From Arthrobacter terrae (GTDB lineage Bacteria; Actinomycetota; Actinomycetes; Actinomycetales; Micrococcaceae): 43,969 bases of DNA. The notes under the pieces are model-generated. The model was not told the origin of the DNA. It did not search any database and saw nothing but the letters and a program-made list of their open reading frames with translations. Positions 35,321 through 43,849 of the stretch are shown one piece after another. The stretch covers positions 1-43,969 of the forward strand of contig NZ_JADNYM010000035.1 of assembly GCF_015708085.1 (NCBI RefSeq), written 5' to 3'. Numbering within the stretch: the first letter of the stretch is position 1; each line of letters begins with the position of its first letter. The position numbers and the translations under genes were made by a program.

Positions 35321-37084
35321 ATGTCACCCGCAGAACGCCCCGCACGACTAAAACCCGGCAAGCGCACCAAACGTACAGTGTCCGCCGATGGATCGATGAG
35401 TAGCCGGCAGGTCCTGGAGTCACTTTCCGGTCTTCTGCTCGGCATGTTTGTCTCCATTCTTGCCGGGACGGTGGTATCCACGTCGCTGCCCCTGATTATC
35501 TCGGACCTCAAGGGCGACCAGTCCGCGTACACCTGGGTTGTCACGGCGACCCTGCTGGCAACGACAGTCTCAACCCCTCTGTGGGGAAAATTCGCTGACC
35601 TGTTCAATCGCAAGCTGCTCATCCAGCTTGCCCTCGGTGTTTTTGTGCTGGGGTCCGCGCTTGCCGGTTTCTCACAGGACACCGGGACCCTCATCATTTT
35701 CCGGGTATTTCAGGGCCTCGGCGCCGGGGGCCTGGCGGCCCTGAGCCAGATCATCATGGCCGACATCATCAGCCCGCGTGACCGCGGGAAGTACGCCGGT
35801 CTTTTCGGCGGCGTGATGGCGATCGGAACTGTTGGTGGCCCCCTGCTGGGTGGACTTGTAACGGACGCCTTCGGCTGGCGCTGGAACTTCTTTATTGCCC
35901 TCCCCATCGCCATCGTTGCCATTATTCTGCTGCAGGTCACCCTCCACCTGCCCAAGCATCCGAAGCGGAAAGTCCATATTGATTACTTCGGTGCCGTGCT
36001 GATCGCCGGCGGTGTATCGCTGCTGATGATCTGGGTCTCCCTTGCGGGCAACCAGTTCGACTGGGTATCGCTGCCGTCGCTGATCATGGTCGTGGGTTCG
36101 GTTGTGCTCTTGGTTGGTGCGGTCATGGTGGAATTCAAGTCTCCTGAGCCGATTATTCCGCTCACCATGTTTAAGAACCGTACCTTCACGCTTTCCGTCA
36201 TCGCCAGCATTTCCGTCGGCGTTTCGATGTTCGGCACCGCGGTGTTCCTGGCCCAGTACATGCAGCTGGCCCGCGGAGCCACTCCCACGCAGTCAGGCCT
36301 GCTGACCATTCCCATGATGGGCGGGCTGCTGATCTCCTCGACGGTGTTCGGCACCATGATCAGCCGCCGGGGCAAATGGAAAGCCATCATGGTCAGCGGA
36401 GGTGCGCTCACGGTGGTCGGCTCGGTCCTGCTCTCAACTCTTACCTATGAAACCGACCTTGTGCTCGTTGGTATTTACATGTTTATCCTCGGTGCCGGCC
36501 TGGGGATGCTCATGCAGAACCTCGTACTGGTCGTGCAGAATTCCATTGAGCTAAAAAACCTTGGCGTTGCCACCAGTGCGGTCACTTTCTTCCGTAGCCT
36601 CGGAGGCACAGTCGGTGTATCGGTGCTCGGTTCCGTCCTGGGAACGATCGTTGCCCAGCAGATCAAGGACGGCATCGTCGGCCTCAGCCCCGCCGATCAG
36701 GTCACCGCCGTGAAAGTTCTCGGCGGCGGAACGATCCCGCATGTCTCACAGCTTCCGGCCACCATCGCGAAGGTGGTGGAGAGCGCGTATGGCTCGGGAG
36801 TGGGCGCAGTTTTCCTCTACAGCGTCCCGCTGGCAATCGTCACGCTGATCGCCGTCATCTTTATCCCGAATACGAAGCTGGGGACGCAGAACGCCGTGCA
36901 GCTGAAGAACAGCGCTGCTGTGGCGACACCTGGCGCGGTGCAGACCGATGCAGCGTCCGCAGCACACAATCGTGAGCTCGAAGACATCGAGGAAACGCTG
37001 ATTGAGGTTGCCGCGGCCTCTGTTGGCCTGGCCGATCCCACCGGTACGACCGAACTGATCGAGGCGAAGACGGGACGTCGATAG
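35321..37084 (+). CDS. DHA2-family (14-TMS) MFS multidrug exporter
   Basis: The 587-residue proton-driven exporter has about fourteen hydrophobic segments. Motif A is GKFADLFNRK between segments 2 and 3; the antiporter motif C is represented by GTVGGPLLGG. TYTWVVTATLLAT and FRVFQGLGAGGL are typical of the QacA/EmrB group. About 40 basic residues precede the first helix and a 75-residue polar tail follows the last. ATG at 35321 has AGGAG seven bases upstream. It shares one base of its stop codon with the following marR gene, and a palindromic operator lies at the promoter. Likely role: efflux of hydrophobic toxic compounds; substrate unknown. Confidence 0.92.
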   Translation: MSPAERPARLKPGKRTKRTVSADGSMSSRQVLESLSGLLLGMFVSILAGTVVSTSLPLIISDLKGDQSAYTWVVTATLLATTVSTPLWGKFADLFNRKLLIQLALGVFVLGSALAGFSQDTGTLIIFRVFQGLGAGGLAALSQIIMADIISPRDRGKYAGLFGGVMAIGTVGGPLLGGLVTDAFGWRWNFFIALPIAIVAIILLQVTLHLPKHPKRKVHIDYFGAVLIAGGVSLLMIWVSLAGNQFDWVSLPSLIMVVGSVVLLVGAVMVEFKSPEPIIPLTMFKNRTFTLSVIASISVGVSMFGTAVFLAQYMQLARGATPTQSGLLTIPMMGGLLISSTVFGTMISRRGKWKAIMVSGGALTVVGSVLLSTLTYETDLVLVGIYMFILGAGLGMLMQNLVLVVQNSIELKNLGVATSAVTFFRSLGGTVGVSVLGSVLGTIVAQQIKDGIVGLSPADQVTAVKVLGGGTIPHVSQLPATIAKVVESAYGSGVGAVFLYSVPLAIVTLIAVIFIPNTKLGTQNAVQLKNSAAVATPGAVQTDAASAAHNRELEDIEETLIEVAAASVGLADPTGTTELIEAKTGRR

Positions 37085-37536
37085 TGGCTATGACGCAGGA
37101 CGAACGCGTCGCCGAAGCGATCCGCGGGCTCGAAGAGCAGATGGCAATTTTTGCCGGCACGGTCAGAGCAAACCTGCGGGACTCTGCGGCGGCCATCGAC
37201 CCGGCCTTACATCCGTTCGGTCTAAAACTGCTGCAGCTCCTGCGGCGCGGTGGCCCCATTCATGCAGGAACGGCGGCGGAGCTGCTGTTTGTCGACAAAA
37301 GCGTCATCAGCCGGCAGGCACGGCAACTCGAAGACCTCGGTCTGACGGAAACCCTGGTCGATCCGAACGACGGCCGCGCGCGGTTTCTTGCGCTCACCCC
37401 CAAAGCTGTGGAGCGAATGGAAACAGTCAGCGCTGCGGGGAAAATGCTCATGCACCAGGTGCTGGGAACCTGGTCTGCAGGCGATTTGGAGCAATTCGCC
37501 GGATACCTGGCGCGATTGAGCGGCCCGAAGACCTAA
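37084..37536 (+). CDS. MarR family transcriptional regulator
   Basis: The 150-residue winged-helix regulator. The DNA-binding core is LKLLQLLRRGGPIHAGTAA, then VDKSVISRQARQLEDLGL (recognition helix) and a wing with DPNDGRARFLALT. GTG at 37084 overlaps the exporter stop (TAGTG), with ATG at 37090 as an alternative. Co-transcription with the exporter and the palindrome upstream suggest it represses this operon until an inducer binds. A strong terminator follows. Confidence 0.93.
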   Translation: MAMTQDERVAEAIRGLEEQMAIFAGTVRANLRDSAAAIDPALHPFGLKLLQLLRRGGPIHAGTAAELLFVDKSVISRQARQLEDLGLTETLVDPNDGRARFLALTPKAVERMETVSAAGKMLMHQVLGTWSAGDLEQFAGYLARLSGPKT

Positions 37537-37556
37537 GCGGTCCGATTGCAGGTGCA

Positions 37557-37608
37557 CAATAAAGCAGAGGAGGCCCGCCCGGCCGGGCGGGCCTCCTCTG
37601 CTTTATTG
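37557..37608. terminator. Strong bidirectional terminator between marR and sepH
   Basis: Two 24-base arms (37557-37580 and 37585-37608) pair perfectly around GGCC. The core is GAGGAGGCCCGCCC and its complement. On both strands the outer part of the arm is TTTATTG, which supplies a T-rich 3' side. It lies between convergent genes. Confidence 0.93.
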
Positions 37609-37644
37609 TTGCGGGGACTTCATCGTTGCGGGGACGGCGGATTC

Positions 37645-39108
37645 CTAGTCGCCCTTCGTGCCGAAAACGATTTCGTCCCAGCTAGGAACGCTTGAGCGTT
37701 TGGGCTTGACGGCAGCTTTTCGGTCCGCGCGCTCAGCACGGTCCGTGGTCTCTGCCCGGTCAGGTATCTCCTGGGCAGGAGCCCCCTTGGGGGCGGCCGA
37801 AATGCGCACTTCCCTGGTCTGGGTGCTGACGTCATGGAGTTCAATGCTGTCCGGGGACGGCTCCGGGTGGCGCGGAGCCAGGCTAAGACCGGGGAAGAGG
37901 CGGGAGCGGCCTTCCGGCCCCCGCTGTGCGCCGGATTCGGAACTACCATCTTCGGCCTCGTTGGAATCAGTTCCGCGGGTGTTGGAATTATCGGCAGCGA
38001 GTCCGTCGCTGGTGGAATCACTTCCAGCGGAGTTTTCGGACGGAGGGGTCAACGACCGCGGATGCGCGGCCGGGATTCCGCTTGTCAACAGCGACGCAAG
38101 GGCGTCATCTTCGTCCTCGTCCACACCCAGACGCTGCCCGCGGCGGGACCGCAGCATATCCAGCAGGTTCTCCGCTGCGCTGGCCGGATCGGCACCGGCC
38201 GGTTCGTCGTCGTCGACCGATTCCGCGTCGATGGCAGGCTGAGCTTCAAAGTCGAAAGGCCTGTCCGCGACGGCGGTGAGCCGCCGGGCCGGAAGCGGGC
38301 CGTCGAGGGGCTCGAGTTCGCTGAGCTGCTGTGCCCAGCGGTTGCTGTTGTGAATGGTCCTGCGGCCGGGGCTGAAAACCCATTGCGCAGGAGCAGGCTC
38401 ACCAATGCTGGCGATGGCGCCGGACGCAGCACCTTTGGAATTGGCTGCCTGGGGATGAGTGCCGGTTTTGGGAGCTGCGCTGTTTGGAGTCCTGTTGTTC
38501 AAATTGTCAAGCTTTGGGTCGTCGCTCTTCGGGTTCTCACTCTTGGAACTGTCACCCTTGGAACTGTCACTCTTGGAACTGTCACTCTTGGAACTGTCAC
38601 TGTCAAAGTCGGCGGTGACCGTCCAGGTGCCGTCGGGACGGCGCCAAGCGTCCCACACGACACTGGCAGGATTGATGCCGAAAGCCGTGAGGCGGCAGGC
38701 CACCATTTCCTCCAGGCTCGCCGGGTTGTCGCCAAAAGCGGATCGATATCCATCGTGCGCCGGGACAGCCGCCGATACTTCGACGGCGCGGGCCTGCCGG
38801 GCAATATACTCGCGCTCAGCCAGCACCGGACCCTCATAACGACGGATGTGGGCCAGCTCCAGCCCCGAGGACTCGGCCACCGATTCGGCGGAGGCGCCGG
38901 CACGGATCTGCATCTGAATATCACGTGGGGACAACCGCGGCTTTTCCACGTCTGCCGCCCGGGCTGTCATCCGGCTGGCCTTGGCCGTCCTCGACGCAGC
39001 TACGCGAAGGGCTTCATCAATACGCAGCCGGTATATTTCCCCGCCGGTACCACTGAGGAGCAGGTGTTCGCCGTCATCATGGACACCCACCAACCGCAAA
39101 TCCTGCAT
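37645..39108 (-). CDS. sepH: Septation protein SepH (DUF3071)
   Basis: The 487-residue cell-division protein. The N-terminal DUF3071 region (about 1-170) starts MQDLRLVGVHDDGEHLLL and contains a helix-turn-helix-like segment SPRDIQMQIRAGASAESVAE. In Streptomyces and mycobacteria SepH binds FtsZ and promotes its assembly. A long acidic, Ser/Pro/Asn-rich middle is probably disordered and includes a short tandem repeat. The last residues, VPSWDEIVFG, are the conserved C-terminal motif. ATG at 39108 has GGAGGG just upstream. The protein is longer than many homologues because of the disordered middle. Confidence 0.92.
   Translation of the reverse strand: MQDLRLVGVHDDGEHLLLSGTGGEIYRLRIDEALRVAASRTAKASRMTARAADVEKPRLSPRDIQMQIRAGASAESVAESSGLELAHIRRYEGPVLAEREYIARQARAVEVSAAVPAHDGYRSAFGDNPASLEEMVACRLTAFGINPASVVWDAWRRPDGTWTVTADFDSDSSKSDSSKSDSSKGDSSKSENPKSDDPKLDNLNNRTPNSAAPKTGTHPQAANSKGAASGAIASIGEPAPAQWVFSPGRRTIHNSNRWAQQLSELEPLDGPLPARRLTAVADRPFDFEAQPAIDAESVDDDEPAGADPASAAENLLDMLRSRRGQRLGVDEDEDDALASLLTSGIPAAHPRSLTPPSENSAGSDSTSDGLAADNSNTRGTDSNEAEDGSSESGAQRGPEGRSRLFPGLSLAPRHPEPSPDSIELHDVSTQTREVRISAAPKGAPAQEIPDRAETTDRAERADRKAAVKPKRSSVPSWDEIVFGTKGD
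38542..38601 (-). repeat. Four 15-bp tandem repeats in sepH
   Basis: The unit (plus strand) CTTGGAACTGTCACT occurs four times with one base change, encoding SSKSD/DSSKG pentapeptides within the disordered region after the DUF3071 domain. The frame is kept. Serine-rich repeats could be phosphorylation targets (inference). Confidence 0.85.
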
Positions 39109-39201
39109 AAGCCCTCCAGCCTCTCACTACATCATTGAAAACCTTGCCACCGAAAGACGGTATTTCCTACTACCCGAGTGGGCGTGGCGCGAAGACATCC
39201 G

Positions 39202-39216
39202 GCCGACGGGGTCGGC
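39202..39216 (-). terminator. Short hairpin after the DUF3093 gene
   Basis: GCCGAC and GTCGGC pair around GGG, 39 bases past the DUF3093 stop. The stem is short and no T-run follows, so the call is weak. The sepH promoter must lie in the rest of this 146-bp gap. Confidence 0.25.
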
Positions 39217-39254
39217 ATGGGTGGCATCTGAGGTGCGGATCCGGGGGAGCCGAT

Positions 39255-39749
39255 CTATGAGGCGGACTGCGGGGGCCGCCCGGTCAGCACTGCGACGAGT
39301 TTCTCCGGCCGTCTCGTTGACGCGAGCCAGTAGGGCGTACGGTCTGTTTCGTCGGTGATGTCGATCTTTACCACCGGGCCGATCCAGCCGCGAATGCATA
39401 GATACGCGAGGCCGTTGAGCCTTGTGCCGCGTTGAGCTGTGGCGTCGTCGCCCCGGAAGCCCTCGACACTGCCCACAAAACGTCGCTCAATGTTGGCGCG
39501 ACCGACTTGGACGGTGTCCTCGGTGACCTCGATCCGCGGCGTGGACGTCAGTAAAAGAATGGCTATGAGCAGGAAAATCCCTACGGCGGCCAGATATCCA
39601 GCCAGCATGCTGATGGGAGCCAGAATCAGAATTCCGGCCCCGGAAATGCCCACCACGACGATCCAGATCCACACATTCGGCCAAAGTTTTTCAGAATAGA
39701 CAACGGCGGCGGAGGCCGGCGCAACGTTCATCGCGGAATCATGGGACAT
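39255..39749 (-). CDS. DUF3093 membrane protein
   Basis: The 164-residue protein fits DUF3093: YSEKLWPNVWIWIV begins the first of two adjacent hydrophobic helices (about 24-68), followed by a soluble beta-rich domain with PRIEVTEDTVQVGRA and a C-terminal VVKIDITDETDRTPYWLASTR, split here. A homologue sits next to dut in mycobacteria as I recall (Rv2698). Function unknown. It is divergent from dut across 91 bp and precedes sepH in the same direction. Confidence 0.87.
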   Translation of the reverse strand: MSHDSAMNVAPASAAVVYSEKLWPNVWIWIVVVGISGAGILILAPISMLAGYLAAVGIFLLIAILLLTSTPRIEVTEDTVQVGRANIERRFVGSVEGFRGDDATAQRGTRLNGLAYLCIRGWIGPVVKIDITDETDRTPYWLASTRRPEKLVAVLTGRPPQSAS

Positions 39750-39826
39750 AGCCCTAGCTTTTCACCTTTCCCTGATGATTTCACCTTGATGCTCTGCTGG
39801 CGAAGGAAGCCCATCGGTGCAGCCGC

Positions 39827-39832
39827 TAGAGT
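39827..39832 (+). promoter_or_regulatory. -10 box for dut
   Basis: TAGAGT is followed by eight bases and the GTG at 39841. With a start site about seven bases after the hexamer the leader would be zero to two bases, so dut may also be leaderless or nearly so. No Shine-Dalgarno is visible. Confidence 0.42.
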
Positions 39833-39840
39833 GATCTGCT

Positions 39841-40335
39841 GTGAGCGAAGAAAATAGTGAGTTCAGATCCGCCCCAACGACGACCGGCCGGCTCGAAGTG
39901 CAGTTAAAAATGCTTGATGACGGCATCGAACCACCCCACTACGCCCACCCCGGCGATGCTGGCGCAGATCTACGCACGCGCCTGGACCTGATCATCGCCC
40001 CGGGGGAGCGCGTTCTCGTCCCCACGGGCGTGGCCATTGCACTGCCCGAAGGATACGTGGCACTGGTTCACCCCCGATCCGGGCTGGCTACCAAACATGG
40101 GCTGACGATTGTCAACGCCCCCGGTACAGTCGACGCCGGATACCGGGGAGAAATTGCCGTTACGCTGCTCAACACGGACACGGCCCAGAGCATTCACCTC
40201 TCCCGCGGCGATAGAATTGCACAAATGGTCATTCAGCGTGTGGAACATGCACTTTTTGTTCCCGTGGCCGAACTCCCGGACTCGTTCCGTGGAACCGGCG
40301 GTTTCGGTTCCACCGGTGGCTTCACCAGTGGCTGA
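39841..40335 (+). CDS. dut: dUTP diphosphatase
   Basis: The 164-residue trimeric dUTPase hydrolyses dUTP to dUMP, limiting uracil in DNA and supplying thymidylate synthesis. All five motifs are present: PGDAGADLR (38-45), PRSGLA (78-83), GTVDAGYRGE with catalytic D98, GDRIAQMVI (123-131) and the glycine-rich C-terminal arm RGTGGFGSTG (150-159). The start is GTG at 39841. It heads the dut-DUF3710-OB-DUF3159 series. Confidence 0.97.
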   Translation: MSEENSEFRSAPTTTGRLEVQLKMLDDGIEPPHYAHPGDAGADLRTRLDLIIAPGERVLVPTGVAIALPEGYVALVHPRSGLATKHGLTIVNAPGTVDAGYRGEIAVTLLNTDTAQSIHLSRGDRIAQMVIQRVEHALFVPVAELPDSFRGTGGFGSTGGFTSG

Positions 40336-40401
40336 TATTCGATTCGTCCGCTGACGGATTTCGCCCACTGACCGCTGTGAAAATAAAGGAGATACCACAC
40401 A

Positions 40402-41214
40402 ATGGCTTTTGGAATAGGTAAGAAGAGGGCCAAGTCAGGCCTTGCTGCGGACGACGTCCAGGACACTTCTGTTCCGGAGGCCGAACCATCCGCCAGTGGC
40501 GCCGGGGAAAAGTCAGCGACTGACGCTGCGGCCGTCGAAGCCGGGAACGGCATCGAGGATCCCGCAGACGTTGCCTATGACCGCGCTACACACGGCCCCT
40601 TCGACGCCGAGGAGATCCCCACTCGAGACGGGTACCTCGACCTGGGCGCGCTGCTCATCACCCCGCATGACGGATTGCAGCTGCGGCTCGAAGTCGAAGA
40701 ACGTTCCCAGCGGGTCATTGCCGTAACCCTTGACTTGGACGGGTCGAGCCTGCAGCTGCAGGCCTTCGCCGCGCCACGCTCGGAAGGCCTCTGGCCGGAA
40801 ATCCGTGAGCAGATCGCTGTATCGGTGACTTCCCAAAGTGGAAGCATTGAAGAATTGGACGGCACGTTCGGCCCCGAGGTGCTGGCCAAGCTGCCGGCTG
40901 AAGCTGCTGACGGAAGCCGTGGTTACCGGATCGCCCGGTTCATCGGAGTCGACGGCCCGCGCTGGTTCCTGCGCGGAGTGCTCGGCGGGGATGCTGCGTT
41001 TGACCGCGAAGCGGCGGCGACGCTGGAGACGCTCTTTCGCGCCGTCGTCGTCGTCCGGGGAGACAGCCCCTTGCCACCACGGGACCTGCTGGTGCTTCGG
41101 CTGCCCAAGGACGCCGTAGCGGACGGCGCCGGACACGTGGCGGGGGATCAGCCGGTCCAGGGGCAAGGCGGCGAGCCATACCGGCGCGGTCCGGAGATCA
41201 CCCAGATTGGCTGA
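40402..41214 (+). CDS. DUF3710 domain protein
   Basis: The 270-residue soluble protein matches DUF3710. A charged, Ala/Glu-rich N-terminus of about 60 residues precedes the conserved part: GPFDAEEIPTRDGYLDLGAL, then LRLEVEERSQRVIAVTL, EIREQIAVSV, and GVDGPRWFLRGVLGG. The start is ATG at 40402 with AAAGGAG nine bases upstream. Conserved next to dut in actinobacteria; function unknown. Confidence 0.9.
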   Translation: MAFGIGKKRAKSGLAADDVQDTSVPEAEPSASGAGEKSATDAAAVEAGNGIEDPADVAYDRATHGPFDAEEIPTRDGYLDLGALLITPHDGLQLRLEVEERSQRVIAVTLDLDGSSLQLQAFAAPRSEGLWPEIREQIAVSVTSQSGSIEELDGTFGPEVLAKLPAEAADGSRGYRIARFIGVDGPRWFLRGVLGGDAAFDREAAATLETLFRAVVVVRGDSPLPPRDLLVLRLPKDAVADGAGHVAGDQPVQGQGGEPYRRGPEITQIG

Positions 41215-41219
41215 TCTCC

Positions 41220-41582
41220 ATGTCTGAGCTGCAGCAGTTCTTCGCGACCGCGACCCCGATTTGCGCCCTACCAGCACGTGGGCGGGCACGGTGCAGCGGA
41301 TTTGTCGACTCGGTCACTATTCTCCCTCCCGATATTCCGCCGTCATTTTCCGCCATCATTACGGACGTGGACAAGTACACGCAGCCAGCCCCCCGCAAAA
41401 GCGGGCAAAAAGTTCCGCCGAAACAGAACCACCGTATGCGCGTAGTCTGGCTCGGGCGACGGCGGGTACCCGGTATCGCGCCGGGAACACAGTTGCGCTT
41501 CGAGGGCATGGTGGCGCTGCGGGACGGCCTGCCCACAATGTTTAACCCGCGCTACGAGATCATCGGTAAACAGGAGATTTAG
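41220..41582 (+). CDS. OB-fold nucleic-acid-binding protein
   Basis: The 120-residue single-domain protein has an OB-fold-like strand pattern: RCSGFVDSVTILPP, SFSAIITDV, MRVVWLGRRRVPGIAPG and LRFEGMV. Homologues sit between DUF3710 and DUF3159 genes in many actinobacteria (Rv2694c in M. tuberculosis, from memory). Ligand unknown. The start is ATG at 41220, five bases after the DUF3710 stop; its own stop abuts the next gene. Confidence 0.85.
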   Translation: MSELQQFFATATPICALPARGRARCSGFVDSVTILPPDIPPSFSAIITDVDKYTQPAPRKSGQKVPPKQNHRMRVVWLGRRRVPGIAPGTQLRFEGMVALRDGLPTMFNPRYEIIGKQEI

Positions 41583-42413
41583 GTGACCATTCCCGACGAC
41601 GGCTTACCGCACAAGCCTGCCGGACCGCACGACAGTCAAGCGCCCCCGGCCCTGTCGTCCGGTCAACGGCCACCCGACACCGGAGTGGCGGACGCGCACG
41701 TCCCCGATGCCTCGACCTTTGCATCCGTAGCACAGGAGATGGCAGCAAAATCCGGCCTGACGCGCAATGATAACGGCCAAATCGACCTGCTCAAAGCAGC
41801 CGGAGGCTGGCGCGGCATCTCCGAAAGCGTGTTGCCGGGTCTGTTATTTGTGGTGGTCTTCACCATCACTCGCGAGCTGAACGTCTCGCTGGTTCTTTCG
41901 CTGGTCGTTGCTCTGGTCTTCACAGGCGCACGGTTGCTGAAAAAAGAGCCGCTATCCCAGGCGATTGCGGGACTGATAGGCGTTGGAATCTCGGCGCTGA
42001 TCAGCCGCAGCACCGGTCAGGCCAAAGACTATTATCTCGCGGGATTCTTCACCAACGCCGGCTATATGGCAGCCATGGTCATTTCAATCTTGGTTAAGTG
42101 GCCCATTATGGGCGTGGTATTCGGTTACGTACGCAACGAGGGGCTGCGCTGGCGTCAGGATTCCCGCCGGGTTCGTGCCTACCGCGTCGCCACCTGGATG
42201 TTGGTCGCAGTGATGGGGCTCCGCCTAGTGGTGCAAATTCCGTTGTACGTAACAGACCAGGTGGCGGCGCTGGGCTCGACACGGCTGATCATGGGACTGC
42301 CGCTTTACGCGCTCGGGCTTTGGCTCGCATGGCTTTTGAGCCGCCCAGTCCCGGCTGTCCCGGCTAAGGATTTGGCTGCTGACCCTGCTTCCCCGGGGAC
42401 AGCAGAGCCCTAA
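41583..42413 (+). CDS. DUF3159 membrane protein
   Basis: The 276-residue membrane protein has a polar N-terminus of about 75 residues and five or six hydrophobic helices. Diagnostic segments are GWRGISESVLPGLLFVVVF, LVVALVFTGARLLKKEPLSQ and GFFTNAGYMAAM. GTG at 41583 directly follows the OB-fold stop, with GGAG eight bases upstream, so translation is coupled. Its last 50 bases overlap the convergent trkA gene. Function unknown; a link with the TrkA proteins is inferred from conserved adjacency. Confidence 0.9.
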   Translation: MTIPDDGLPHKPAGPHDSQAPPALSSGQRPPDTGVADAHVPDASTFASVAQEMAAKSGLTRNDNGQIDLLKAAGGWRGISESVLPGLLFVVVFTITRELNVSLVLSLVVALVFTGARLLKKEPLSQAIAGLIGVGISALISRSTGQAKDYYLAGFFTNAGYMAAMVISILVKWPIMGVVFGYVRNEGLRWRQDSRRVRAYRVATWMLVAVMGLRLVVQIPLYVTDQVAALGSTRLIMGLPLYALGLWLAWLLSRPVPAVPAKDLAADPASPGTAEP

Positions 42414-43047
42414 GCTCGTCCTCGGCGGCAATGGTGGTCAGGAAAAACAGCTCATCGCCGCTGTCGATGACGTCGTCGAGACTCGGCGTTATCGGTGCCT
42501 CGTCACGGAGTATTGCGACGAGAGTTGAGTCGGACGGCCACTGAATCGACCCCACCGTACTGCCGATCACCGCAGCTACTTCGGGCACAGTGAATTCGAC
42601 TAGCGCGGAGACTCCCGCCTGCAGCGTCAGCAACCGCACTAAATCACCGATTTCCACTGCTTCTTCCACCAAAGCGGTCATTAGACGGGGCGTGTTCACG
42701 GCGACGTCCACGCCCCAGGAATCATCGAACATCCAGTCATTCTTGGGATTATTAACCCGGCCCACGGTGCGGCCAACACCGAACTCCGTTTTGGCCAGCA
42801 GCGACACCACAAGGTTGACCTTGTCATCCCCGCTGGCGGAAACGACCACATCGGCCTCTTCAAGCTTGGCTTCCTTAAGCGTGCTGATTTCGCAGGCATC
42901 ACCGACCAGCCAGCGCGCGCCGCGCAGACCGCTGCGGCCAACAACTTCTGGCTTCGGGTCAATGAGCAGAATCTCATGCCCGTGGGAGAGAAGTTCGCGG
43001 GCAATCGAGGAACCGACACTGCCGGCCCCTACAATAACTACTTTCAC
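42364..43047 (-). CDS. TrkA-type potassium uptake regulator (CeoC-like)
   Basis: The 227-residue cytosolic protein has an N-terminal RCK/Rossmann domain (MKVVIVGAGSVGSSIARELL; acidic LLIDPKP ends the second strand) and a C-terminal TrkA_C domain (about 145-220). Such proteins bind NAD(H) or nucleotides and gate Trk/Ktr channels; the membrane channel is not in this window. GTG at 43047 overlaps the stop of the upstream trkA by four bases (GTGA), so the two are coupled and may form a heteromeric ring. The 3' end runs 50 bp into DUF3159 on the opposite strand. Confidence 0.93.
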   Translation of the reverse strand: MKVVIVGAGSVGSSIARELLSHGHEILLIDPKPEVVGRSGLRGARWLVGDACEISTLKEAKLEEADVVVSASGDDKVNLVVSLLAKTEFGVGRTVGRVNNPKNDWMFDDSWGVDVAVNTPRLMTALVEEAVEIGDLVRLLTLQAGVSALVEFTVPEVAAVIGSTVGSIQWPSDSTLVAILRDEAPITPSLDDVIDSGDELFFLTTIAAEDELRALLSPGKQGQQPNP

Positions 43048-43718
43048 TCGGACTCCTTAGCTGGGGCGGTGGCAAGAACACGATTGATCTCGGGCTGATT
43101 TGCCACCGGCAACATCACGTGCACGGTATCCCCTTGCTGGTAGCTGGTGTCTACACTGGGCAGCATGCCTTCCCCGAACCGGGTCAGGTAGGCCACTTTG
43201 CAGCGGGAAGCCTTTTCGATATCCAGGACATGCCGCCCGATCCAGCCAGCATGAAGGTTCACTTCAGTTAGGATCAGCCGGCCGGAGGGCTCCCGGAAGT
43301 CGCCGCTGATGGTAGCCTCCGGCAAAATCCGTCGGAGCACCTGGTCAGCGCTCCAGCGCACTGCGGCGACTGTCGGTATCCCCAGGCGCTGGTAGATTTC
43401 GGCGCGGCCCGGATCGTAGATACGGGCTACTACGTGCTCCACATGGAATGTCTCACGGGCCACGCGGGTGGCGAGAACATTAGAGTTATCCCCGCTGGAA
43501 ACGGCGGCAAAGGCGTAGGCACTTTCGATGTCCGCCTGCTTGAGGGTATCCCTGTCAAAGCCGACACCGGTGACGGTACGGCCGGCAAATCCGGTTCGGA
43601 GCCGACGGAAGGCGCGGTCATCCTGGTCAATAACAGCCACTGAGTGTCCAGCGTCCTCCAGGGTATGCGCTAGCGTGGCGCCTACGCGGCCACAGCCCAT
43701 GATCACAAAATGCGCCAT
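43044..43718 (-). CDS. TrkA-type potassium uptake regulator (CeoB-like)
   Basis: The 224-residue RCK protein begins MAHFVIMGCGRVGATLAHTLE, with VIDQDD marking the nucleotide-ribose site, and a TrkA_C half (from about 140; GRHVLDIEKAS region). ATG at 43718 has GAGGAGGG seven bases upstream. It is the first gene of the trkA pair. In M. tuberculosis the paired CeoB/CeoC proteins are known redox and potassium regulators; the order matches here. Confidence 0.93.
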   Translation of the reverse strand: MAHFVIMGCGRVGATLAHTLEDAGHSVAVIDQDDRAFRRLRTGFAGRTVTGVGFDRDTLKQADIESAYAFAAVSSGDNSNVLATRVARETFHVEHVVARIYDPGRAEIYQRLGIPTVAAVRWSADQVLRRILPEATISGDFREPSGRLILTEVNLHAGWIGRHVLDIEKASRCKVAYLTRFGEGMLPSVDTSYQQGDTVHVMLPVANQPEINRVLATAPAKESE

Positions 43719-43849
43719 TGGCCCTCCTCAAGGGGTTTATCCGCAGCCGTCACAGCGCTACGAATGGTGAACTCGTCCGTGGATATTATCCGTTGCTGCA
43801 GAGACAGTCACCAACTCGCATAGTCCCCAGCAGCTCAGGGTTTGCTGGT

